DNA of 50,778 nucleotides from Gammaproteobacteria bacterium. Lineage in GTDB: Bacteria; Pseudomonadota; Gammaproteobacteria; Arenicellales; JAJDZL01. This document shows, in pieces, positions 8,503 to 17,504 of this stretch (within the stretch, counting starts at the first letter, position 1; each line of letters opens with the position of its first letter). Position numbers and translations under genes: made by a program. The notes under the pieces were generated by a model. It saw only the letters and a program-made list of their open reading frames with translations. It made no database searches and was not told the DNA's origin. Location of the stretch: NCBI GenBank assembly GCA_022823405.1, contig JAJDXD010000047.1, positions 1-50,778 of the forward strand, given 5' to 3'.

Positions 8503-10428
8503 TTAAGCTTCTCCACTCGCCGGGCTATCCATGCGTGGCTTGACAACGCCTTTTCGTCGTTTTTTTCTACCTCCTGAATCTTTATTCCCATCGGAAGATG
8601 ATGACGAATCATCAAACTCAGACGAAGGCGAACTCGGATTCTTGCCAGCCATGATGTCATCAATTTGATCGGCTTCCAAAGTCTCAAATTCCATCAAAGC
8701 CTTGGCCATGATCTCGACCTTTTCCCGGTTGTCTTCGATGATCTTTCGGGCACGAGAGTATTCTTCATCAATGATTCGAGTCACTTCCTTGTCCACTTGT
8801 TCAGCCACAGCATCGCTCAGGTTTTGGTGAGTGGTCACGTCGCGTCCCAGAAAGACTTCTGACTGATTGTCTCCGTAAACTCGTGTACCCATCGAATCAC
8901 TCATACCCCAGCGAGACACCATTTTCTGAGCGATATCAGTTGCCTGCTCAAAGTCATTTGATGCGCCAGTTGTCATCTGATCCATGAATAATTCTTCTGC
9001 GATTCTGCCGCCCATCAATACTGCGATTCGGGCTAGCAAATACTCTCGATTGTGGCTGTAGCGATCTTCTTCTGGCAATTGCATTGTTACTCCGAGAGCT
9101 CGGCCGCGCGGAATAATCGTTACTTTGTGAACAGGGTCGGTATGTTCAAGCGACTTAGCAACTACAGTGTGGCCGGATTCGTGATAAGCTGTGTTCAATA
9201 GTTCTTCTTCTGGCATCACTATCGAACGACGCTCAACGCCCATTAACACCTTGTCTTTGGCCATCTCGAAGTTTTCCATGGTGACTGTCTCTCGATTGGC
9301 ACGAGCTGCAAGTAGTGCTGCCTCGTTTACCAGGTTCGCTAAGTCTGCACCAGAAAATCCTGGCGTCCCTCGTGCAATAATGCTGGCATCGACATCGGGA
9401 TCAATGGAAACTTTCTTCATGTGGACTTTAAGAATCTGTTCGCGTCCACGAATGTCAGGTAGTGGAACATGGACTTGGCGATCAAATCGACCCGGACGCA
9501 GTAATGCGGGATCAAGAACATCCGGACGGTTGGTAGCTGCGATTACGATAACGCCTTCGTTGCCTTCGAAACCATCCATTTCGACCAGCAACTGATTCAA
9601 GGTCTGCTCTCGTTCATCGTGCCCACCTCCCAGACCAGCACCGCGCTGTCGACCAACTGCATCAATTTCATCGATAAAGATAATGCATGAGGCATTTTTC
9701 TTGGCCTGCTCGAACATATCTCGCACTCTAGAGGCACCAACACCGACAAACATCTCCACAAAATCTGAGCCTGATATTGAGAAAAACGGCACTTTGGCTT
9801 CGCCGGCGATAGCCCTTGCTAACAGGGTTTTACCTGTCCCGGGACTGCCAGTCATCAACACGCCGCGAGGTATTCTGCCGCCCAACGCGTTAAATTTGTT
9901 TGGTGCACTAAGAAAGTCAACCAACTCGCTGACTTCTTCCTTTGCTTCTTCAATGCCAGCGACGTCAGCAAACGTGACTCTATTTTTGTCTTCTGTCAAT
10001 AGCCGAGCGCGACTTTTCCCAAAACTTAGTGCGCCGCGGCCGCCACCACCTTGCATTTGCCGCATGAAAAATATCCACACCCCAATCAGTAATAGCAGTG
10101 GGAACCAACTGATGAAGAGTTGCATTAGAAGAGAAGGAGATTCCTCTTTCTGTGCCACAATCGTGACACCCGCATTCACCAGGTCATCAACCAGTTTTGG
10201 GTCGTCGGGGGAATAGGTGATGAATGAATCACCTTTCGAAAAAGTACCTACGATGTTTCGTCCATCAATGACGACTTTTTCAACTCGTCCTTGTTTGACA
10301 TCAGATAGAAAAGTCGAATATTCAACCTCCTTACGCGGGGTGCTATCGGTTGGTGCAAAATTCTTGAATATTGCCATCAACACCATTGCAATGACAACCC
10401 ACAATAGGAGATTTTTCGTAATGCCCAA
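8503..10428 (-). CDS. ftsH: ATP-dependent zinc metalloprotease FtsH
   Basis: A 641-residue inner-membrane AAA+ protease. Two membrane segments (about 5-24 and 103-122) flank the periplasmic domain. The AAA+ module has Walker A GSPGTGKT (194-201, Ser in place of the more usual second Pro), Walker [13 protein letters not shown], and the SRH around [19 protein letters not shown]. The zinc site is HESGH (416-420). The C-terminus ends in a Ser/Asp-rich linker and a very basic tail (GGRKKRRKG). It degrades misassembled membrane proteins and regulators such as LpxC or sigma32 in relatives. The start is TTG; no in-frame ATG exists near the conserved N-terminus, and CAGGG lies upstream. Downstream of rlmE, upstream of glmM, the classic order. 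Confidence 0.97.
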   Translation of the reverse strand: MGITKNLLLWVVIAMVLMAIFKNFAPTDSTPRKEVEYSTFLSDVKQGRVEKVVIDGRNIVGTFSKGDSFITYSPDDPKLVDDLVNAGVTIVAQKEESPSLLMQLFISWFPLLLLIGVWIFFMRQMQGGGGRGALSFGKSRARLLTEDKNRVTFADVAGIEEAKEEVSELVDFLSAPNKFNALGGRIPRGVLMTGSPGTGKTLLARAIAGEAKVPFFSISGSDFVEMFVGVGASRVRDMFEQAKKNASCIIFIDEIDAVGRQRGAGLGGGHDEREQTLNQLLVEMDGFEGNEGVIVIAATNRPDVLDPALLRPGRFDRQVHVPLPDIRGREQILKVHMKKVSIDPDVDASIIARGTPGFSGADLANLVNEAALLAARANRETVTMENFEMAKDKVLMGVERRSIVMPEEELLNTAYHESGHTVVAKSLEHTDPVHKVTIIPRGRALGVTMQLPEEDRYSHNREYLLARIAVLMGGRIAEELFMDQMTTGASNDFEQATDIAQKMVSRWGMSDSMGTRVYGDNQSEVFLGRDVTTHQNLSDAVAEQVDKEVTRIIDEEYSRARKIIEDNREKVEIMAKALMEFETLEADQIDDIMAGKNPSSPSSEFDDSSSSSDGNKDSGGRKKRRKGVVKPRMDSPASGEA

Positions 10429-10644
10429 AATTACTGCCCTGTATGAATTACTTGATTACGCAGATATGCAACGTTAAGTTTAAAACCGAGTGAAATAGTA
10501 CCGGTCCACCCGTTCGGTAACCAAGTGAGGTCTGAATGATCAATTACAAGTGTTTATTTATAAACCAACTTTAGTCATTTTAACAGAATATTGGTCGAGG
10601 GTTACACAGATACGACCGCCTGTCTACCTGTCAACTACATCAGT

Positions 10645-11310
10645 TTAGGTGAAACGAAGAGCAAGTGGTGATTCTGCCATATTTTGTGGATGATAGTTTC
10701 TTGACACCATGTATGACTCCTGACTTGTGGATCGAGAAGACTGTGGTTTGTAGATTTTGCAAGAATCAAAGAGCAATTTACAGTTCTGTTTCAGAATTGA
10801 AGTTTCCTCTGTTTGAAAAAACTTAAACGCCAGCGAACCGGATTCGATGAGTACCACTTCACAGACTTTAAAGATTGCAGCATATAAATCAAAATAGTTT
10901 CTGGAATCGATCGTTGTGTTCCCTGTAATATTTGGTGCCATATCAGACAGCACCAAGTCCACTTTGCGGTGTTGCAGGTGATCGAGCAGCCTCTTTGGAG
11001 CATCGTTACCGGCAAGATCACACTGAACAAACCGAACTCCCGATATGGGCTGCATGCTGAGTATATCAGTTGCAAGCACCATACCTTTATTCCCAACTTT
11101 GGATTGTGCATACTGCGACCAACCGCCAGGAGACGCTCCGAGGTCCAGCACACTCATCCCCGATTTCAGCAACTTAAACTGCTGGTCCAGTTCTTCCAAT
11201 TTGAAAAACGATCGCGACCGAACCCCCAATCGAGAAGCGTTCCGCACAAATACATCTTTCTGTCTGAATCTTTGCCATTTCGAAACAGGCCGTTTGGAAG
11301 AACCACTCAT
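10645..11310 (-). CDS. rlmE: 23S rRNA (uridine-2'-O-)-methyltransferase
   Basis: A 221-residue FtsJ/RrmJ-type SAM-dependent methyltransferase modifying U2552 of 23S rRNA. The SAM motif is VLDLGASPGGWSQ. The catalytic tetrad is intact: Lys37 (SFFKLEE), Asp123 (LSDMAPN), Lys163 (AFKFFQTEE) and Glu198 (SQESYMV). Length matches the family (about 210). It precedes ftsH by 216 nt on the same strand, so ftsH may also have its own promoter in that gap. It is divergent from the cupin gene, with about 80 nt between the two starts. Confidence 0.96.
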   Translation of the reverse strand: MSGSSKRPVSKWQRFRQKDVFVRNASRLGVRSRSFFKLEELDQQFKLLKSGMSVLDLGASPGGWSQYAQSKVGNKGMVLATDILSMQPISGVRFVQCDLAGNDAPKRLLDHLQHRKVDLVLSDMAPNITGNTTIDSRNYFDLYAAIFKVCEVVLIESGSLAFKFFQTEETSILKQNCKLLFDSCKIYKPQSSRSTSQESYMVSRNYHPQNMAESPLALRFT

Positions 11311-11365
11311 TCAAAACCTCGAAAGTCTGTGGGATATCTATTTTCAAAAAGGAGTTATACTCTCT

Positions 11366-11395
11366 ATGTCGAACCATCCGAATGTAGACTTATGA
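11366..11395 (+). CDS. Possible 9-residue leader peptide before the cupin gene
   Basis: A short frame encodes MSNHPNVDL and ends in TGA overlapping the cupin ATG (ATGA at 11392-11395). The strong ribosome-binding sequence AAAAAGGAG ends at 11354, 11 nt before this ATG; the cupin ATG itself has no good site close by. Translation of the leader could therefore couple ribosomes into the cupin frame. No database support is available; it could be chance. Confidence 0.3.
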   Translation: MSNHPNVDL

Positions 11396-11790
11396 ATATG
11401 AACGCGAAAACTCAGGAACTCACTCGCACAACACCAGAAACAGCTCCTGAAATTCCAGGACGCAGAAGTTTTTTTGTCTATCGAGATCTTGGCGCAAAAA
11501 CTGGGAGTCTGGGCAAACTAAATGCACAAACAATGACTGCCATCAAAGGGATGACGGAGCCGACAGGATGGCATTACCACAACTGTGATTGTCAATTTTT
11601 GTACATTTTGAATGGTTGGATCGATATGGAATTTGAAACCGGTGATAAATTTCACCTCGAAAAGGGAGATTCTCTATACGTTCCAGGTGGAATGCGACAC
11701 AATGAAACTGCGACATCCGAGGATATGGAACTCTTGGAAGTCACCCTACCCTCAAACATTGACACAGTCGCATGCGAACCGCCGATTTAG
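11392..11790 (+). CDS. Small single-domain cupin protein
   Basis: A 132-residue protein with one cupin fold. Motif 1 is GWHYHNCDCQFLYILNG, with metal-type ligands His61 and His63; the usual Glu of the motif is Gln68. Motif 2 is GDSLYVPGGMRHNETA, with His103. Three canonical ligands remain, so metal binding is possible but altered, and Cys65 and Cys67 sit next to the site. Small cupins include dioxygenases, isomerases and sensor domains; no function can be assigned. The reading frame is open far upstream (antisense to rlmE), but ATG 11392 is the sensible start. It is followed 24 nt later by a Rho-independent terminator, so it is monocistronic or coupled only to the short leader. Confidence 0.8.
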   Translation: MNMNAKTQELTRTTPETAPEIPGRRSFFVYRDLGAKTGSLGKLNAQTMTAIKGMTEPTGWHYHNCDCQFLYILNGWIDMEFETGDKFHLEKGDSLYVPGGMRHNETATSEDMELLEVTLPSNIDTVACEPPI

Positions 11791-11813
11791 GGAACTGAAT
11801 ATTGTACTTTTTG

Positions 11814-11848
11814 AGCCAGGTAACCATCATTCGCCTGGCTTCTTTTTT
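11814..11848 (+). terminator. Rho-independent terminator after the cupin gene
   Basis: A 7-bp stem AGCCAGG / CCTGGCT (11814-11820 with 11834-11840) closes a 13-nt loop and is followed directly by TCTTTTTT. It sits 24 nt after the cupin stop and about 70 nt before the next start. Confidence 0.8.
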
Positions 11849-11916
11849 AAATGACGATCAGTCAGTTCAGTCGTTTCTCAATTTGTAAATTTTCGTACTT
11901 CATTGTTCTGTAAACC

Positions 11917-12702
11917 GTGTGCGTCATTTTCGTTGCATTTCAGAAGAGTCATCAATACCCGTTCATACTGGCTGCAAACCGGGATGAGTATTACCAGCGT
12001 CCGACTGCGGCAGCTGATTTCTGGGACGACCATCCGGACACACTGGCTGGTCGTGATCTAGAAGCCCAGGGCACGTGGCTAGGCATCAGCCGAACCGGTC
12101 GAATAGCCGCAATTACCAATCGCCTCGATTCAGGATCAAATCACGAGCCACTTCGGAGTCGGGGTGAGCTCGTCAGCACATATTTACAATCCAGTCAATC
12201 TATAGATCAATATGCGAAACAGCTGAATCAGAATCGGGATGAATTTAACGGATACAGTATTTTGTTTGGTGATTACTCTCAGCTTCGTTACCAGTCAAAC
12301 TGGTCATGTATTGCGACAAATTTAGATTCTGGGATTCACGCACTTAGCAATTCTTTCATTAACTCGCCGTGGCCTCGAGTGCTGGTTGGAAAAGAATTGC
12401 TGACCAGTCATCTTCGACATGATGAAACAGTGCATCACAACAGAATTTTTGAAATTCTGTCCGACCAAAATTCATATGAGTCATTTCATCCTAGAACTAA
12501 CCTCAGTTCGGCGATTTCCACCCACTCGATGGATGTACCAATTTTTATCAAGGCCAGAAGTTACGGTACCCGAAGTTCCACTGTAGTGCTGATCGATCGC
12601 CAACTGAATGTCTATTTTGAAGAGCGAACCTTCGGTGAAAATTCTCGAGTCTGTCAGCTGCAACGTCAGTTCAATTTTCAGCTTTCTGAATTCACGCCGT
12701 AA
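11917..12702 (+). CDS. TANGO2/NRDE-family protein
   Basis: A 261-residue cytoplasmic protein starting MCVIFVAF and carrying the signature AANRDEYYQRPT (NRDE at about 20-23), then GTWLGISRTGRIAAITN. The family is named from its NRDE motif and the eukaryotic TANGO2 protein; roles in haem or lipid handling have been proposed for relatives, while the bacterial function is poorly defined. The N-terminal residue after Met is Cys, as in an Ntn-hydrolase-like arrangement. The start is GTG, since the conserved MC follows directly. It converges on relA with a single base between the stops. Confidence 0.85.
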   Translation: MCVIFVAFQKSHQYPFILAANRDEYYQRPTAAADFWDDHPDTLAGRDLEAQGTWLGISRTGRIAAITNRLDSGSNHEPLRSRGELVSTYLQSSQSIDQYAKQLNQNRDEFNGYSILFGDYSQLRYQSNWSCIATNLDSGIHALSNSFINSPWPRVLVGKELLTSHLRHDETVHHNRIFEILSDQNSYESFHPRTNLSSAISTHSMDVPIFIKARSYGTRSSTVVLIDRQLNVYFEERTFGENSRVCQLQRQFNFQLSEFTP

Positions 12703-12703
12703 T

Positions 12704-14854
12704 TCAAGGCTGCTGGCGCCGGACGCGAATTACCCGGTCCAAACCTTTGAGTCTCGCTAAAACATTTTTTAATTCAACCGCGGTACTAATTTCAACTGTC
12801 ATACTTATTCGGCCCACTTCATTTGGCCGAATGTGGGGTGTATTGAGTGCGATTAGACTGACACCCAAATTTGACATGACCGAGGTTATTTCCTGTAGCA
12901 ATCCTGATCGACCTTCCGCAATCATCTCTATATCAACAGGGTAGTTTGTCGAATGGTTATACTCCCAGTCAACCGGCAACAGCCGGTCAGGATGAGTCTC
13001 CAACATTCGCTTTATGTTGCCACAATCGCGCTTGTGAAGGGTCACCCCGCGCGATACGGTGACATAACCGATGACGTCATCGCCAGGCAGTGGTCCACAA
13101 CATGATGCATGATTCGTAAGCAGGTTTCCGATACCCAAAATTGATAGTGCTGGTGCATTTGTTTCCAACCCGCGTTTGGACAGTTTGATTTCTGATTCTT
13201 CAGGTTCGGGTTCTATCAGACTTGCAATGGCATGGGTAGCTTTCAATTCTTTCATTCCAATTGCCGCCAGGAAAATTTCACTGTTCTTGTAACCGTTGCT
13301 CAAAGCCAATTTGTCAAAGTTAATTTTTGACAAGCCGTGTTTGGCAAGTTCCTTTTCCAGCAACGTACGTCCCTGAGCTTCGTATCGGCTATATTCTTCC
13401 AGTTTGAACCACCGGCGTATTCTGGCCTTGGCTCTGGAAGAGACTACAAAATTCTGGTTTGACGACAGCCAGTCACGGCTTGGGCCTCCAGACTTTATCG
13501 TTTGAATTTCAACCCAATCGCCGGTTTTAAGAACGTGAGTGAGCGATACGATACGACCGTTTACCCGCGCACCTCTGCACCGGTGTCCGACTTCAGTATG
13601 AATGGCGTATGCGAAATCAATGGGGGTTGAGAATGCTGGTAACTCCACCACTTTTCCGGCCGGTGTGAATACATAAGTGCTCGCCAAATTAATGTCATCG
13701 GATTTAGAAGTATCGTTTGGCTGCGAGTCCGTGACATCTTCCTTCCATTCCATAAGTTGGCGTAGCAGCCGAATTTTTCCTTCCTGATAGGTACTGGAAT
13801 TGTTGTCTTCCTTATACAGCCAGTGTGCCGCAACCCCAAATTCACAGTCATTGTGCATCTGCCAGGTCCTGATCTGCACTTCGACGGTTTTGGAGTCCGG
13901 GCCATAAATTGCTGTGTGTAGCGACTGGTATCCATTCGGTTTTGGCGCCGATATGTAGTCATCAAATTCATTTTCAACTGCTGTCCACGAAGCATGGACT
14001 GCGCCTAATGCTGCATAGCAGGAGGCAATATCGTTAACCAGAATACGAACTGCACGTACATCGAACAAGCTGTCAAACTGGACATTTTTTCGGTTCAGTT
14101 TTCGCCAGATTCCATACACATGTTTGGCCCGTCCATTGACGGTTGCGTCGATTTTTGAGTTGCCCATCAGGGATTGAAGTTCTGAGACAAAAGTGTCGAT
14201 GTAGGCTTCACGTTCTACCCGACGTCCATCCAGCTGATAAGCAATCCGATCAAATTCTTCGCGATTGGTGTATTTGAATGACAAATCTTCGAGTTCCCAT
14301 TTGAAACGCCACATTCCAAGCTTATTCGCAAGCGGTGTATAGACCGATAGCACCTGTTTTGCAAGCGACCGCTGCTCTGCTTCCGACAAAGACTTGGCTT
14401 CTCTCATTTGAACAAGCAACTCGGCGAGGTGAATGTTAACCACACGCGGGTCATCAACCATGGTAATCAGAATTCTGCTGAAATCAATTTGCTGATTGGA
14501 TGCCGCATCCTGTACATCGACCCGCCCCATATTCACTGAAAGGGTATCCAATCTCTCCGCACTCTGATAAAGATCGGCGACAGACCCGCCTAAGCGCTTT
14601 CGGACCGCTTCGTTCCGAATAGGTAAAGATTTCCTGTAACCTCGCAATATCGCAACCATACTGGAATCTTGATCTGCATCGGTTTCAATCAGCAAAGAAA
14701 CCGTATCCATCAGTGGTCGATCAATCGCACCTGTTTCCTCAGTGAACAGGTCGGTGACCTTCTGTATCAACTTAACTGCACGCTCATACTGAAACAGTTT
14801 AGAGCGCGTTTTCACACTTCGCTGCGAAAGAATTGTTTCCTGAGTGCGATTCAA
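12704..14854 (-). CDS. relA: RelA-type (p)ppGpp synthetase
   Basis: A 716-residue long RSH protein. The N-terminal hydrolase-like domain lacks the HD/ED catalytic residues (MVDDPRVVNIHLAELLVQM in place of an active HD), as in RelA rather than SpoT. The synthetase domain has FDVRAVRILV, GYQSLHTAIYGP and VEVQIRTWQMH...AAHWLYKE. TGS follows (about 395-460, YVFTPAGKVVELP), then a helical/zinc-finger region (ASCCGPLPGDDVIG) and a C-terminal ACT domain (about 640-716). It makes the alarmone at starved ribosomes. The start is TTG behind GAGAGGAG; an upstream ATG runs into a stop. Convergent with the TANGO2-like gene. Confidence 0.94.
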   Translation of the reverse strand: MNRTQETILSQRSVKTRSKLFQYERAVKLIQKVTDLFTEETGAIDRPLMDTVSLLIETDADQDSSMVAILRGYRKSLPIRNEAVRKRLGGSVADLYQSAERLDTLSVNMGRVDVQDAASNQQIDFSRILITMVDDPRVVNIHLAELLVQMREAKSLSEAEQRSLAKQVLSVYTPLANKLGMWRFKWELEDLSFKYTNREEFDRIAYQLDGRRVEREAYIDTFVSELQSLMGNSKIDATVNGRAKHVYGIWRKLNRKNVQFDSLFDVRAVRILVNDIASCYAALGAVHASWTAVENEFDDYISAPKPNGYQSLHTAIYGPDSKTVEVQIRTWQMHNDCEFGVAAHWLYKEDNNSSTYQEGKIRLLRQLMEWKEDVTDSQPNDTSKSDDINLASTYVFTPAGKVVELPAFSTPIDFAYAIHTEVGHRCRGARVNGRIVSLTHVLKTGDWVEIQTIKSGGPSRDWLSSNQNFVVSSRAKARIRRWFKLEEYSRYEAQGRTLLEKELAKHGLSKINFDKLALSNGYKNSEIFLAAIGMKELKATHAIASLIEPEPEESEIKLSKRGLETNAPALSILGIGNLLTNHASCCGPLPGDDVIGYVTVSRGVTLHKRDCGNIKRMLETHPDRLLPVDWEYNHSTNYPVDIEMIAEGRSGLLQEITSVMSNLGVSLIALNTPHIRPNEVGRISMTVEISTAVELKNVLARLKGLDRVIRVRRQQP

Positions 14855-15091
14855 TTTCTCCTCTCAATCATCTAAAAAATTGAATAAATTCCGATATTAA
14901 TATTTAGGATTCAAATTTGACTACCTGTCACATATACAATTTTTATTTACTTGTTATTATTCATGTTTATTTTATTTTTTGAACTTCTTACGAAATTCTC
15001 ATTTGAATTAGGTGGTCAATTATTTACCACATAATGAAACAGCAGAACTTCGCTATTTGCACAAGATACTCACAAAGTTATTAACAAAATT

Positions 15092-15100
15092 TGTGGATAA
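15092..15100 (-). promoter_or_regulatory. Perfect DnaA box (TTATCCACA)
   Basis: TGTGGATAA on the plus strand is the exact reverse complement of the high-affinity DnaA box TTATCCACA. It sits in the AT-rich relA-rhdA spacer with near-match boxes on either side. DnaA binding is inferred. Confidence 0.5.
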
Positions 15101-15126
15101 CTTTTTTACTTTCAGTTTTGTTTTTG

Positions 15127-15143
15127 ACGGTCGAATCGACCGT
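15127..15143. repeat. 17-nt palindrome, possible operator
   Basis: ACGGTCGA and TCGACCGT are perfect 8-nt arms around a single central A. There is no adjacent T-run, so it is a candidate protein-binding site rather than a terminator. Its core GTCGAATCGAC resembles the core of the palindrome at 22769-22785 (GTTGAATCAAC). Confidence 0.55.
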
Positions 15144-15282
15144 TCAATTCCCAAGTGCACAAATTGATTTTTCACGACCGAACTGACTGCACTCGGACTG
15201 AATATCGATTTTCGTAACCAGAATCTCAAGTGCTTGTGGTCATAAATCGCCAAACTTAGAAAAAAATTCTTCAAATTCACCC

Positions 15283-15310
15283 TTGACAAATTTATTTTTG
15301 GAATTATATT
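15283..15310 (+). promoter_or_regulatory. Sigma70-type promoter for rhdA
   Basis: TTGACA (15283-15288), a 16-nt spacer and TATATT (15305-15310) give a near-consensus promoter, with a start expected near 15317 and a leader of about 80 nt before the rhdA ATG at 15398. Confidence 0.65.
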
Positions 15311-15397
15311 TAGCACTCTATTCTAAAATTAATTGTCAAATTGGTATTTTTTAGAATTATTGTTTTAAATTATTGAGGAATGTAAGAATTTATTTCA

Positions 15398-16216
15398 ATG
15401 ACACTAGATTTGAAATTCTTGTTGGAACCAAACGAACTAGAATCAGTTCTTGATTCACCCGAACTAATCGTTGTCGACGTGGGCGATTTCGATGCCTTCG
15501 AAAAAGAACGAATTCCAGGCGCCGTTCACGTGGACTATCTGGACATTGTATCGGGTCAACCACCTGCCAGTGGACAGCTGCCTCCGCTGGAAATCCTTCA
15601 AGAGGCATTGTCTGCTATTGGTTTAACAAGAGAAAAACACGTGGTGGCCTACGATTCAGAAGGAAACGGAAGGGCGTCCCGATTGCTATGGACACTTGAC
15701 GTATTGGCGCATCCAGGGAGTTCGTTGTTGAATGGAGGCTTTACAGCGTGGAAAAATGAGGGGCACCCGATTGAACGGGGAGTACCTCTAAAAACCGAAC
15801 GCAGCGATTATGCGGCCCATGTCAACGGTAGGTCGCACGCTGACAAAAATTACATTTTGTCCAAAATAGGTGATTCAGGCGTTGGCATTCTAGATGCAAG
15901 GTCGCCAATGGAATATCAAGGTTTTGATGTTCGGTCATTGCGCGGCGGACACATTCCAGGTGCGCGTAATGTTAATTGGCTTGACACCATAGATCGCACT
16001 CGTAACAACCGTTTCAAATCGACTGAAGAGTTGCTCGAAATGCTCCATAAGCAAGGCATAACTCCAGACAAAGAAATTATCACTTATTGCCAAACCCACC
16101 ACCGTTCATCACATAGTTATGCTATGCTGAAGTCGCTGGGGTACGACCGCGTAAGAGGTTATGCAGGTTCGTGGTCAGAGTGGGGCAACCTAAACGAAAC
16201 ACCTATTGAGTGTTGA
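15398..16216 (+). CDS. rhdA: RhdA-type thiosulfate sulfurtransferase (tandem rhodanese)
   Basis: A 272-residue protein with two rhodanese domains: an inactive N-terminal one (about 5-125, with Asp86 at the position of the catalytic Cys, VAYDSEGNG) and an active C-terminal one (about 155-270). The active-site loop is CQTHHRS with Cys231, the variant known from Azotobacter RhdA, rather than the CRKG or CG[ST]G loops of classical rhodanese or mercaptopyruvate sulfurtransferase. It moves sulfane sulfur from thiosulfate-like donors through a Cys persulfide. No signal peptide, so cytoplasmic. Transcribed from the promoter at 15283-15310; dinB follows 136 nt later. Confidence 0.9.
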   Translation: MTLDLKFLLEPNELESVLDSPELIVVDVGDFDAFEKERIPGAVHVDYLDIVSGQPPASGQLPPLEILQEALSAIGLTREKHVVAYDSEGNGRASRLLWTLDVLAHPGSSLLNGGFTAWKNEGHPIERGVPLKTERSDYAAHVNGRSHADKNYILSKIGDSGVGILDARSPMEYQGFDVRSLRGGHIPGARNVNWLDTIDRTRNNRFKSTEELLEMLHKQGITPDKEIITYCQTHHRSSHSYAMLKSLGYDRVRGYAGSWSEWGNLNETPIEC

Positions 16217-16352
16217 TTTTAAGTCAATAGAATTCTTGGCTTGACCAGTAGGGGCTCTGAGCCAGCTAAATTTCAACAGACTTGACCGCATATAACGCCC
16301 AGCGGTTTCACCCATTCAATTGAGGCGCGTCTAGAACACTCAGCTTGAACCC

Positions 16353-17504
16353 TTGATTATTCACGTTGACATGGACGCATTTTACGCTTCTGTTGAGCAG
16401 CGCGATAATCCTGAACTGTTGGGACAACCTATCGTGGTTGGTGGTAAATCACAGGAAAGGGGTGTGGTTGCTGCAGCAAGTTATGAAGCCAGACAATACG
16501 GAATTCGAAGCGCAATGCCTTCTTCCACTGCAGAAAGGCTATGTCCTGACTTGATTTTTGTACCGATGCGCATGTCCTACTATGTTGAGGTTTCCAATCA
16601 AATTCGCGAGATTTTTGATCGATACACACCTCTGGTCGAGCCACTTTCGATCGACGAAGCGTTTCTTGATGTCTCGGGCAGTGTGCGCCTTTGGGGCGAT
16701 GCGACAACAATCGCCAGACGTATCAAACAAGAAATTCTTGACGAGTTGCATCTGACAGCATCCGTCGGAATCGCTCCCAATAAATTTGTCGCTAAAATTG
16801 CGAGCGATCTTCATAAACCTGACGGATTTGTAAGGGTTGATCCGCCACTTGATTTGTTTCTTGATCCCTTACCGATCAATCGGCTTTGGGGAATTGGCCA
16901 AGTGACGGAGAAAAAACTGAAGACGGCCGGTATTCTTACCATTCGTGATTTCCGAAAAACAAGTCCCGAGTTTCTACGCCATTTTGTAGGAAATTCAACG
17001 GAACACCTGCTTCAGCTTGCAATAGGAGAAGACTCTCGAAAAGTTGTTCCACATAGGGAGTCCGTATCGCTATCAACAGAAACAACATTTTCAGTCGATG
17101 TTGAAAATTTCGATCATCTTGAAAATACCTTGCTGGGGTTAACTGAAAAAATCACAGCAAGACTGAGAGCAAAGAAGCTGCGTGCGCGAACAGTTGGAAT
17201 CAAGTTAAGAGATTCAAATTTCAAAACGCTATCCAGACACCTGACGTTATCAGATGCCACGGATGTCACTCAGGTTATCTGGAAGAGTGTCCAAAACCTT
17301 CTTCGAAAAACAGTTGATGGGCAGTTCAAAATTCGGCTGATCGGTGTTCAAATCAGTTCGCTGGAGTCTGCAGACGATAAAAACCAGTCACATTTGGATT
17401 TTGACGATTCGGAACGTCAGAAGAAAATTGACGATGTAGTGGACGATGTCAACCGTAAATTTGGCACAGGTGCATTGCATCGAGGCATTGATCGATCAAT
17501 TTAG
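16353..17504 (+). CDS. dinB: DNA polymerase IV (Y-family)
   Basis: A 383-residue translesion polymerase. The palm carries IIHVDMDAFYASVEQRDNP (catalytic Asp) and the second acidic site SIDEAFLDVSG. The HhH region has LWGIGQVTEKKL. The little-finger domain occupies about 230-345, and a poorly conserved tail (SHLDFDDSERQKKIDD) resembles a beta-clamp contact region. The start is TTG at 16353; a stop (TAG) lies seven codons upstream, so no ATG start is available that keeps the conserved N-terminus. No LexA-like box was seen in the 136-nt upstream gap, so SOS control is not supported by the visible sequence. Confidence 0.94.
   Translation: MIIHVDMDAFYASVEQRDNPELLGQPIVVGGKSQERGVVAAASYEARQYGIRSAMPSSTAERLCPDLIFVPMRMSYYVEVSNQIREIFDRYTPLVEPLSIDEAFLDVSGSVRLWGDATTIARRIKQEILDELHLTASVGIAPNKFVAKIASDLHKPDGFVRVDPPLDLFLDPLPINRLWGIGQVTEKKLKTAGILTIRDFRKTSPEFLRHFVGNSTEHLLQLAIGEDSRKVVPHRESVSLSTETTFSVDVENFDHLENTLLGLTEKITARLRAKKLRARTVGIKLRDSNFKTLSRHLTLSDATDVTQVIWKSVQNLLRKTVDGQFKIRLIGVQISSLESADDKNQSHLDFDDSERQKKIDDVVDDVNRKFGTGALHRGIDRSI

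Larger units (their letters stand above)
14855..15397. promoter_or_regulatory. AT-rich divergent spacer between relA and rhdA
   Basis: This 543-nt spacer holds no convincing protein gene. Bases 14880-15000 are very AT-rich (ATTTATTTTATTTTTTG-like runs). A perfect DnaA box lies at 15092-15100, and one-mismatch relatives occur near 15024-15033 (TTTACCACA) and 15055-15063 (ATTTGCACA). A 17-nt palindrome is at 15127-15143. A good plus-strand promoter for rhdA is at 15283-15310. The relA promoter should lie in the left part. Confidence 0.6.

Noticed and set aside
9683..10216. 177-codon plus-strand reading frame opposite ftsH
   Set aside because: It is a shadow of the conserved ftsH AAA+ region, with composition dictated by the opposite strand.
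11356..11361. TATACT as a -10 box for the cupin gene
   Set aside because: No -35-like hexamer exists at a suitable distance (the bases at 17-nt spacing are GATATC), so I did not call a promoter.
10969..11391. Long upstream extension of the cupin reading frame, antisense to rlmE
   Set aside because: It lies opposite the well-conserved rlmE gene and its translation has no cupin-related features; the ATG at 11392 is sufficient.
15053..15316. 87-codon minus-strand reading frame between relA and rhdA
   Set aside because: Low-complexity AT-rich translation with no motif; it covers the DnaA box, palindrome and rhdA promoter.
15310..15318. TTAGCACTC, identical to one half of a CIRCE heat-shock operator
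   Set aside because: The second half GAGTGCTAA is absent at the required 9-nt spacing, so it is not a CIRCE element.
16217..16352. Search for a LexA operator upstream of dinB
   Set aside because: No CTGT-N8-ACAG-type site is present; SOS control cannot be claimed from this sequence.
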